Shown here in pieces: positions 7,192 to 12,167 of a DNA stretch of 12,167 nucleotides. The notes under the pieces are model-generated. The model did no database searches. It had not been told where the DNA came from and saw only the letters and a list, made by a program, of their open reading frames with translations. Position numbers and translations under genes: made by a program. The stretch lies in NCBI GenBank assembly GCA_008933495.1, contig WBUW01000043.1:1-12167 (forward strand), given 5' to 3'. This stretch comes from Pseudorhodoplanes sp. (GTDB lineage: Bacteria; Pseudomonadota; Alphaproteobacteria; Rhizobiales; Xanthobacteraceae). The number at the start of each line of letters is the position of its first letter. Positions within the stretch are counted from its first letter, which is position 1.

Positions 7192-8277
7192 TCAGAGATT
7201 GTCATAGTCGATCGTGACCTGCGGCGTCAGCGGATGCGCCTGGCAGGTCAGCACGTAACCCGCCGCCATCTCCCACGCTTCGAGCGAGTAATTGAAATCC
7301 ATGCGCACCTCGCCGGCGAGAAGTTTCCCGCGGCAGGTGCAGCACATGCCGCCGCGGCAGGAATAGGGCAATTCGAGCCCCACCCGCAGGCCCGCATCGA
7401 TGATCGTCTCGCCCTCGCGCACCGCAAGCTGATAGACCGAACCGTCGAAGGTCACGTGCGCGGTGGCGACGACGTTCCGGCCCGCGGCGGCCTGCTCTAT
7501 CGTCGGTGCAGCCGCAGCCACCGGGCGTCCGTCGGCCGAAAAGTATTCGACATGGACGCGATCCTGCGGCACGCCGAGCTTGCGCAATGCGCGCCTGCCG
7601 TCCTCGATCAGCCCGCCCGGTCCGCACAGGAACACATGGTCGAGTGCGGCAGCCGGCGCGAAGCTCCTGAGCATCGCGGCAATCTTGTCGCCGTCGATGC
7701 GGCCGTTGAGCAGATCGATCTCCTGTTTCTCGCGCGAGAGCACATGCTGCACGACAAAGCGGTCGAGGAAACGATCCTTCAGGTCTTCCAGCGCTTCCTT
7801 GAAAATGATGCTCTGCGCCGTGCGGTTGCCGTAGAGCAGACCGAAGCGGCTGTGCGGCTCGCGCGCGAGCAGCGTGCGCAGCAGCGACAGGATCGGCGTA
7901 ATGCCGGAGCCGGCGACGATGGCGAGATAGGTGCGCGCGGCAGCGGGATCCGGAACGATGCCGAACCGCCCCTGCGGCGTCATGACGTTGATTTCGTCGC
8001 CCGGCTTGATGCGTTCGTTGCAGAAGGTCGAGAAGAGGCCGCCACCGACCCGCTTGACGGCGACGCGCAATTCCCCGTCGTCGACGCCGGCGCAGATCGA
8101 ATAGGAGCGCCGCACCTCTTCGCCCGCATGGATCGTGCGCAGCGTCAGATGCTGGCCGGGCTGGAAACGGTACGCGCCGGCGAGCGGCGGCGGCACCTCG
8201 AATGCGATCGAGACGGCTTCCGGCGTCTCGCGCCGGACATCGGTAACTTTCAGCTTGTGAAATGCGATCGACATCAT
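7192..8277 (-). CDS. paaE: PaaE, NADPH:acceptor reductase of the phenylacetyl-CoA epoxidase
   Basis: Reductase subunit of 361 residues that passes electrons from NADPH through FAD and a [2Fe-2S] cluster to the di-iron oxygenase PaaA. The ferredoxin-reductase part comes first: FAD-binding RRSYSIC (56-62), NAD(P)-binding GSGITPILS (123-131) and CGPGGLI (218-224). The plant-type ferredoxin domain occupies roughly 273-361. Its ligands are Cys307, Cys312, Cys315 and Cys345 (C-x4-C-x2-C-x29-C). Two adjacent ATG codons (8277 and 8274) could start it, and neither has a strong ribosome site, so translation probably depends on coupling to paaD, which ends 18 bases upstream. It is the last gene of paaABCDE. 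Confidence 0.96.
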   Translation of the reverse strand: MMSIAFHKLKVTDVRRETPEAVSIAFEVPPPLAGAYRFQPGQHLTLRTIHAGEEVRRSYSICAGVDDGELRVAVKRVGGGLFSTFCNERIKPGDEINVMTPQGRFGIVPDPAAARTYLAIVAGSGITPILSLLRTLLAREPHSRFGLLYGNRTAQSIIFKEALEDLKDRFLDRFVVQHVLSREKQEIDLLNGRIDGDKIAAMLRSFAPAAALDHVFLCGPGGLIEDGRRALRKLGVPQDRVHVEYFSADGRPVAAAAPTIEQAAAGRNVVATAHVTFDGSVYQLAVREGETIIDAGLRVGLELPYSCRGGMCCTCRGKLLAGEVRMDFNYSLEAWEMAAGYVLTCQAHPLTPQVTIDYDNL

Positions 8278-8293
8278 CGGCTCGACATCATCG
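8268..8293. repeat. 12-bp direct repeat at the paaD-paaE junction
   Basis: TCGACATCATCG occurs at 8268-8279 and again at 8282-8293, separated by 2 bases. On the minus strand each copy carries an ATGATG pair. The copy nearer paaE contains its start codons. The other opens a five-codon reading frame (MMSSR) whose stop overlaps the paaE starts. It looks like a small local duplication. Confidence 0.6.
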
Positions 8294-8295
8294 AC

Positions 8296-8817
8296 TCAAA
8301 TGCACTTGAAATAATCGAACGGCTCGGCGCAGGCGCGGCAGCGCCACAATGCCTTGCAGGCGGTGGAGCCGAATTCGGAAATGCGCTGCGTGTCGGTGGC
8401 GCCGCAGCGCGGACAGGCCACGACCTCTTCTCCGAACAGAGCGCGGCGCGAGGCTTTCGCGGCCGGCGGCGCGATGCCGTAGGCGCTGAGTTTTGCTTTG
8501 CCCTCAGGCGTGATCCAGTCGGTCGTCCAGGCCGGCGACAGCACGGTCGTGATTTTCGGGTTGACGAATCCCGCCTCTTCGAGCGCGCGCTCGATACCAA
8601 GCGCGATGACACCCATGGCCGGGCAACCCGAATAGGTCGGGGTAATGACCGCCTCGACGCGACCGTCCGTTATCCGCACCGCGCGCAGGACCCCGAGATC
8701 GGCAATCGACAGGACAGGGATTTCCGGGTCCATGACGGATGCCGCGACGGCCCACGCCGTTTTGCGAACGTCCGCCTCCGGTCCCGCCGTCTGCACGACC
8801 GCCATCGCCGTCACCAT
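8296..8817 (-). CDS. paaD: PaaD, MIP18-domain protein with zinc ribbon, epoxidase maturation
   Basis: A 173-residue protein matching E. coli PaaD (165). The N-terminal MIP18/DUF59 domain has MDPEIPVLSIADLG (29-42) and TYSGCPAMG (61-69, conserved Cys65). The C-terminal zinc-ribbon-like part has CPRCG (135-139), EFGSTACKALWRC (148-160) and the near-invariant end EPFDYFKCI (165-173). The family is linked to Fe-S cluster assembly and is thought to help mature PaaE or the complex rather than take part in catalysis. ATG 8817 overlaps the end of paaC by 7 bases, suggesting coupling; ATG 8805 is a possible alternative start. Neither start has a strong ribosome site. Confidence 0.96.
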   Translation of the reverse strand: MVTAMAVVQTAGPEADVRKTAWAVAASVMDPEIPVLSIADLGVLRAVRITDGRVEAVITPTYSGCPAMGVIALGIERALEEAGFVNPKITTVLSPAWTTDWITPEGKAKLSAYGIAPPAAKASRRALFGEEVVACPRCGATDTQRISEFGSTACKALWRCRACAEPFDYFKCI

Positions 8818-9563
8818 TTTGCGCCCGGATAGGCGCGTTGCAGGTATTGCAGCTCGGACAGGATATAGCCGAGATGTTCGGAGTGCCGGCCGGCGCGTCC
8901 ACCGCTCTGCGTGAAGCCGCCGGCCGGACGCGCCAATGTCGCTTCCGCCAGGACTTCGTCGAGCCTGCGCTCAAAGCGCGTTCGCAACGCGGCGGGATCG
9001 ACCGCAATGCCCCTGTCGATCAGGGCCCGCTCGACCTGGTCGGTCTCGAACAATTCGCCGGTAAAGGCCCACAGATCGTCCAGCGCGGTTTGCGTTCGGC
9101 GATGACTTTCCGGCGTGCCGTCGCCGAGGCGGATGGTCCATTCCGCGCTGTGGCGCAGGTGATAAGCCAGTTCCTTGACGGCCTTGGCGGCGACCGCGGC
9201 AAGCGTGGCATCTTGCGCGCGCGCCAGCGCCTCGAAGAACGGATGCGCAAAAGCCGCGAACAGCAACTGGCGGACGATCGTGTGGGCGAAGTCACCGTTG
9301 GGCTGTTCGACCAGCAGCACGTTGCGATAGCCGCCGACCTCGCGCAGATAGGCAAGCGCATCCTCGTCGCGGCCGCGGCCCTCGACTTCGCCGGCATAGG
9401 TATAGAGCGCGCGCGCCTGCCCGATCAGATCGAGACCCATATTGGCGAGCGCGAGATCTTCCTCCGGCACCGGCGCATGGCCGACCCATTCGGACAGGCG
9501 ATGGCCGAGGATCAGCGCATTGTCGGCGAGGCGCAAGGTGTAGGTGAAGAGCGGCGTTTCCAT
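8811..9563 (-). CDS. paaC: PaaC, structural subunit of the phenylacetyl-CoA epoxidase
   Basis: A 250-residue ferritin-like protein, about the size of E. coli PaaC (248), that pairs with the catalytic subunit PaaA in the PaaABCE monooxygenase; it is structural and not the di-iron catalyst. Recognisable blocks are LADNALILGHRLSEWVGHAP (12-31), LALANMGLDLIGQARALYTYA (37-57) and the C-terminal GRHSEHLGYILSELQYLQRAYPG (225-247). ATG 9563 is chosen for this match and for the GAGGG ribosome site just before it; the open frame continues upstream but crosses a palindromic repeat. The ribosome site directly abuts that repeat. Confidence 0.96.
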   Translation of the reverse strand: METPLFTYTLRLADNALILGHRLSEWVGHAPVPEEDLALANMGLDLIGQARALYTYAGEVEGRGRDEDALAYLREVGGYRNVLLVEQPNGDFAHTIVRQLLFAAFAHPFFEALARAQDATLAAVAAKAVKELAYHLRHSAEWTIRLGDGTPESHRRTQTALDDLWAFTGELFETDQVERALIDRGIAVDPAALRTRFERRLDEVLAEATLARPAGGFTQSGGRAGRHSEHLGYILSELQYLQRAYPGAKW

Positions 9564-9571
9564 TGTCCCTC

Positions 9572-9662
9572 GTCGTCCCGGCCGAGCGAAGCGGGAGCCG
9601 GGATCGTTATCAGGCGGCTCACGATCCCGGATCGGCGCGCTTCGCCTGCCGTCCCGGATGAC
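9572..9662. repeat. REP-like double palindrome between paaB and paaC
   Basis: Two related units in inverted orientation fill most of the 115-base paaB-paaC gap. The inner arms CCGGGATCGT (9598-9607) and ACGATCCCGG (9621-9630) are perfectly complementary over 10 bp around a 13-base loop. Farther out, GCGAAGCG (9586-9593) pairs with CGCTTCGC (9638-9645), and the ends are of GTCGTCC/GGATGAC type. Each unit can also fold alone: CCCGGC with GCCGGG on the left, and CCGG-CGGC with GCCG-CCGG on the right. GC-rich nested palindromes with a GCGAAGC core resemble the dispersed intergenic repeats I recall from Bradyrhizobium/Rhodopseudomonas-type genomes. No U-run follows on the coding strand. Confidence 0.8.
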
Positions 9663-9678
9663 TTCGCTCATATCAGCT

Positions 9679-9966
9679 CTACATATGCCCGACTTCCTCC
9701 GGCACGTCGTAAAAGGACGGATGGCGATAGATTTTCGACGCCGTGGGCTCGAACAGCGAGTCCCTGTCGGCGGGATCGGAGGCGGTGATGACATGCGAGG
9801 GCACCACCCAGATCGAAAGCCCCTCGCCGCGCCGCGTATAGACATCGCGGGCATTCTGCAGCGCCATTTCGGCGTCGGCGGCGTGCACGCTGCCGGCATG
9901 GCGGTGCGCAAGCCCGGTGCGGCTGCGGATGAAGACTTCCCAGAGCGGAATGTTCTTTTCGGTCAT
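9679..9966 (-). CDS. paaB: PaaB, small bridging subunit of the phenylacetyl-CoA epoxidase
   Basis: A 95-residue protein, the same length as E. coli PaaB, which holds PaaAC heterodimers together and is needed for the active complex. Family blocks are PLWEVFIRSRTGLAHRHAGS (7-26), HAADAEMALQNARDVYTRR (28-46), SIWVVPS (51-57) and SKIYRHPSFYDVPEEVGHM (77-95). ATG 9966 has GAGGA shortly upstream and lies 23 bases after the paaA stop. The same frame stays open far upstream across paaA, but that part is not coding. Confidence 0.96.
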   Translation of the reverse strand: MTEKNIPLWEVFIRSRTGLAHRHAGSVHAADAEMALQNARDVYTRRGEGLSIWVVPSHVITASDPADRDSLFEPTASKIYRHPSFYDVPEEVGHM

Positions 9967-9989
9967 GGCATCCTCAATCTCAATGGCGC

Positions 9990-10994
9990 TTATTCCGCCG
10001 CAACGCCGGCGGCGGCCTGTTCGCGCGCCCGCCGCTTCGCGGCATGGGCAAGAACCGCCGCGCGCACCCACGCCCCGCGCTCGTGGGCGCGCTTTCGCTG
10101 CCGCAGGCGCTGGCGGTTGCACGGACCGTCGCCCGAAACCACGCGCCGGAATTCGCTCCAGTCGATCGCGCCAAAGGCCCAATGCCCGGTCGTTTCGTCG
10201 AACTTCAGGTCGGGATCGGGAAAGGTCAGCCCGAGATACCGGCCCTGCGGCACGGTGGCATCGACGAATTTCCGGCGCAGCTCGTCGTTGGTGAAGCGCT
10301 TGATCTTCCAGCGCATCGACTTGTCGGTGTGCTGGCTGTCCTGGTCGGAGGGGCCGAACATCATCAGCACCGGCCACCACCAGCGGTTCAGCGCATCCTG
10401 CGCCATCGCCTTCTGCGCCGGCGTGCCGTCGCGGCAAAGCGCGACCATGATTTCGTAACCCTGGCGCTGGTGGAAGCTCTCTTCCTTGCAGATGCGGATC
10501 ATCGCCCGCGCGTAGGGGCCGAAGCTGCAGCGGCAGAGCGGAATCTGGTTCATGATCGCCGCCCCGTCGACCAGCCAGCCGATGACGCCGACATCGGCCC
10601 AGGTCATGGTCGGATAATTGAAGATCGAGGAATATTTCTGCCGGCCGTCGAGCAATTGCTCGACCAGTTCCTCGCGCGACACGCCAAGCGTTTCGGCCGC
10701 CGAATAGAGATAAAGCCCGTGGCCGCCTTCGTCCTGCACCTTGGCGAGCAAGGCGACCTTGCGCTTGAGCGAGGGCGCGCGCGTGATCCAGTTGCCCTCC
10801 GGGTGCATGCCGACGATTTCCGAATGCGCGTGCTGAGCGATCTGGCGCACCAGCGTCTGGCGATAGCCGTCCGGCATCCAGTCGTTCGGCTCGATCTTTT
10901 CCTCGGCGTCGATGCGCGCCTGGAAGCGCGCTTCGCGCTGCGGGTCCGCCGCCGGCAAGGCCGTGTCCTTGACGTTGAGGGCCTGCGTATACAT
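9990..10994 (-). CDS. paaA: PaaA, catalytic di-iron subunit of the phenylacetyl-CoA epoxidase
   Basis: Catalytic subunit of 334 residues (E. coli PaaA is 309) of the ring-1,2-phenylacetyl-CoA epoxidase, a soluble bacterial multicomponent di-iron oxygenase. The ferritin-like di-iron ligands can be assigned from the family pattern: Glu59 in AHSEIVGM, Glu89 and His92 in QDEGGHGLYLY, Asp143 in GWLVDGAA, and Glu172 and His175 in KEESFHQRQGY. Other conserved stretches are NRWWWPVLMMFGP (203-215) and GAIDWSEFRRVVSGDGPCN (275-293). The arginine/alanine-rich tail after 294 resembles that of other PaaA proteins. GAGGA lies 8 bases before ATG 10994. It is the first gene of paaABCDE. Confidence 0.98.
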   Translation of the reverse strand: MYTQALNVKDTALPAADPQREARFQARIDAEEKIEPNDWMPDGYRQTLVRQIAQHAHSEIVGMHPEGNWITRAPSLKRKVALLAKVQDEGGHGLYLYSAAETLGVSREELVEQLLDGRQKYSSIFNYPTMTWADVGVIGWLVDGAAIMNQIPLCRCSFGPYARAMIRICKEESFHQRQGYEIMVALCRDGTPAQKAMAQDALNRWWWPVLMMFGPSDQDSQHTDKSMRWKIKRFTNDELRRKFVDATVPQGRYLGLTFPDPDLKFDETTGHWAFGAIDWSEFRRVVSGDGPCNRQRLRQRKRAHERGAWVRAAVLAHAAKRRAREQAAAGVAAE

Positions 10995-11086
10995 TGAAAA
11001 TCCTCACGCCTGCGCGCGGCCGCCGGCGCGGGCGTTGTCGTTTCCGCCATGGCCGTTCTGGATTGCGGCGGCGCGCCTTCGCGGCA

Positions 11087-11114
11087 ATAATATTACAATA
11101 ATTCTCATCGTCAA
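11087..11114 (-). promoter_or_regulatory. predicted promoter of paaABCDE
   Basis: Reading left, TTGACG (11114 to 11109), a 16-base spacer and TATTAT (11092 to 11087) form a good sigma70-like promoter in a sharply AT-rich patch of an otherwise GC-rich region. The expected start is near 11080, giving a leader of about 86 bases. A possible read-through supply from paaX cannot be excluded. Confidence 0.6.
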
Positions 11115-11130
11115 TTGTTCCTGTAATGTT
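11089..11130. promoter_or_regulatory. long inverted repeat flanking the paaA promoter, candidate PaaX operator
   Basis: AATATTACA (11089-11097) and TGTAATGTT (11122-11130) are complementary at 8 of 9 positions, with 24 bases between. Arm centres are 30 bases apart, close to three helical turns. One arm covers the -10 box and the other lies just upstream of the -35 box, so a dimeric or looping repressor could clamp the promoter. The PaaX gene is immediately upstream, so PaaX is the natural candidate. Function is inferred. Confidence 0.45.
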
Positions 11131-11137
11131 GAAATTT

Positions 11138-12019
11138 TCAGTCGCCCGTCGCAAAGCGCCGCGCAAGATCGGGGCCCGGGGGCGGCAGGGGGCCGTGCGT
11201 ATTCCGCGCATGGGCGTCGAGATAGGCTTCGGAGGGAGCGAGCAGGCGGCGGTAGATGGCGCCGGCGCGCCGCCGTGCGGCATGGCCCGGCCATTGCGGC
11301 GGCAGCAAAACCGCCGGCAGGCCGGGATCGCGCAGCACGATGCGGCGGAAGGCATGGATCAGGAGCGTGCGCGCGACGAGCGCGGCGTCCGGGGCGAGCG
11401 GCCCGTCCGCCGGCGCCTGTTCCAGCGCCGCGAAGCGGTCGACGAAGGCGTCATAGGCCGCGGCAAGCGTATCGAATTTCCAGGCGGCGGCGGCAACGGC
11501 GCGCACACCGGCATCGACCGGCACGCGCAGGACCTGCAGCCCCCTGCGGCGCACCAAGGCCGGCGGCAGGTCATTGAGCGAAAGATAGGCGGACGCCGAG
11601 AATGCCGCGCAGCCGGCATCCTTGAGCGCGCGCCGCAAGCCGGCCGGGTCCGCCAGACCGGAGCCGAGCAGGACGAGGCGCAAGCGCCCGTCGAACGGCG
11701 GCGTCTCGTCGAAGAAAATGCGCTGCGTGGCGGCAAGGAAAACGCCCTCCCCGCGCTTCGAAAGCCGGTAATAGCTGGCGCGCCCCCGCTTCTCGCTCGT
11801 AAGCCAGCCGTCGCTCGCCAGCCGCGAGATCGCCGTGCGCACATGGCCGGCATCGATCCCGAACAGCGCCATGATGTCGATCAGCGAACCGACCCACAGC
11901 GATCCGCCGCGCGGCACGATGGCGTCGCCATACAGCGTAACGATCAGCGACCAGATGCGGGCCGGTTTCTGGGCGCGGAATTGCCGGACCAGATCGGCAA
12001 CGGAAGACGGCAGCGGCAT
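11138..12019 (-). CDS. paaX: PaaX, repressor of the phenylacetate pathway
   Basis: PaaX-family repressor of 293 residues from ATG 12019. In E. coli, PaaX represses paa promoters and is released by phenylacetyl-CoA. A winged helix-turn-helix covers about 22-85, with LYGDAIVPRGGSLWVGSL (29-46) and VRTAISRLASDGWL (60-73). The central PaaX domain follows, and the C-terminal part has IHAFRRIVLRDPGLPAVLLP (221-240), PGHAAR (244-249) and LPPPGPDLARRF (278-289), as in E. coli PaaX (316 residues). I prefer ATG 12019 because GGGGA precedes it and the distance to the YGD motif fits E. coli. ATG 12046 and GTG 12055 are in-frame alternatives with no clear ribosome site. It lies in the same orientation as paaA, with 143 bases between. 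Confidence 0.93.
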   Translation of the reverse strand: MPLPSSVADLVRQFRAQKPARIWSLIVTLYGDAIVPRGGSLWVGSLIDIMALFGIDAGHVRTAISRLASDGWLTSEKRGRASYYRLSKRGEGVFLAATQRIFFDETPPFDGRLRLVLLGSGLADPAGLRRALKDAGCAAFSASAYLSLNDLPPALVRRRGLQVLRVPVDAGVRAVAAAAWKFDTLAAAYDAFVDRFAALEQAPADGPLAPDAALVARTLLIHAFRRIVLRDPGLPAVLLPPQWPGHAARRRAGAIYRRLLAPSEAYLDAHARNTHGPLPPPGPDLARRFATGD

Positions 12020-12167
12020 CGATTCCCCAAGGCAGGCGGCGCTCATCCCTGTCACGTCCGTTTGCGATTTTCAAACAATCCGGCAGCCCGGCGTGCTTAC
12101 CGTGGGTGCGATCGTTTCCGGACAAGCGCCCGCGCCGGTATTGTTGTGCACAGGGCGCGCCTGCGCG
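12020..12167. other. upstream region of paaX to the window edge
   Basis: No convincing gene is visible here. I found no strong sigma70 pair for paaX. A short inverted repeat, GTTTG (12060-12064) and CAAAC (12072-12076) with a 7-base spacer, lies 40-60 bases upstream of the chosen paaX start and could be an autoregulatory site. That is weakly supported. Confidence 0.3.

Noticed and set aside
7057..8832. 591-codon open frame on the plus strand across paaE and paaD
   Set aside because: Antisense shadow of two clearly identified genes; it has low-complexity Arg/Ala/Asp-rich composition and no ribosome site or family match that I recognise.
9572..9662. CRISPR-like repeat or insertion sequence remnant in the paaB-paaC gap
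   Set aside because: There are only two units in inverted order, with no spacer array, transposase or target-site duplication. It fits a REP-type palindrome better.
10044..10997. 317-codon open frame on the plus strand opposite paaA
   Set aside because: Antisense to a PaaA with all di-iron ligands present; no recognisable domain.
9679..11355. 558-codon open frame ending with PaaB
   Set aside because: Only the last 95 codons (from 9966) match PaaB. The rest is paaA and paaX sequence read in the wrong frame.
12046..12055. ATG 12046 or GTG 12055 as the paaX start
   Set aside because: No convincing ribosome site precedes either. ATG 12019 has GGGGA upstream and fits E. coli PaaX better in length to the first conserved motif. 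The choice is not certain.

Overview
This window is a phenylacetate (PAA) catabolism locus from a GC-rich bacterium (mid-60s % GC by eye). The protein sequences, the Liv-type ABC transporter genes beside the pathway genes, and a nested palindromic intergenic repeat best fit an alphaproteobacterium of the Bradyrhizobium/Rhodopseudomonas/Xanthobacteraceae kind (Hyphomicrobiales). That placement is inference; no rRNA or other marker is present. All the main genes are recognisable, and coding density is so high that no stretch over 300 bases lacks a gene. No tRNA, rRNA, CRISPR array, transposase or integrase was seen.

Layout, left to right. (1) Minus strand, 3800 down to the left edge: paaN (ring-opening-product aldehyde dehydrogenase), then a periplasmic substrate-binding protein gene (livK-like) and a LivH-type permease gene whose stop codon falls just beyond base 1. 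(2) A 188-bp divergent control region (3801-3988) holds two back-to-back sigma70-like promoters and a perfect 12-bp palindrome placed where one repressor could shut both. (3) Plus strand, 3989-7189: paaG, paaI, paaK and paaR (TetR family), spaced 2, 13 and 3 bases apart, clearly an operon. (4) Minus strand, 10994 down to 7192: paaA-paaB-paaC-paaD-paaE, the complete ring-epoxidase operon, converging on paaR with only 2 bases between stop codons. A REP-like double hairpin sits between paaB and paaC. (5) Minus strand, 12019 to 11138: paaX, a PaaX-family repressor, upstream of paaA in the same orientation. Between them lies an AT-rich promoter flanked by a long inverted repeat.

How the genes work together. 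PaaK activates phenylacetate to phenylacetyl-CoA. PaaABCE epoxidises the ring, with PaaD helping to mature metal clusters and PaaE supplying electrons from NADPH. PaaG isomerises the epoxide to oxepin-CoA. After hydrolytic ring opening, PaaN oxidises the resulting aldehyde. PaaI hydrolyses stalled CoA thioesters and acts as a safety valve. The hydrolase activity that E. coli PaaZ carries in a fused MaoC domain is absent from this PaaN and from the window, as are the beta-oxidation genes paaF, paaH and paaJ. The livK/livH genes probably belong to a high-affinity uptake system for phenylacetate or a related aromatic acid, in place of the PaaL symporter of E. coli. Two repressors of unrelated families, PaaR and PaaX, are encoded here. 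Placement suggests PaaR controls the divergent promoters and PaaX the paaABCDE promoter.

The pathway itself is well known. The less described parts are the control regions, the intercistronic hairpins and the transporter linkage.
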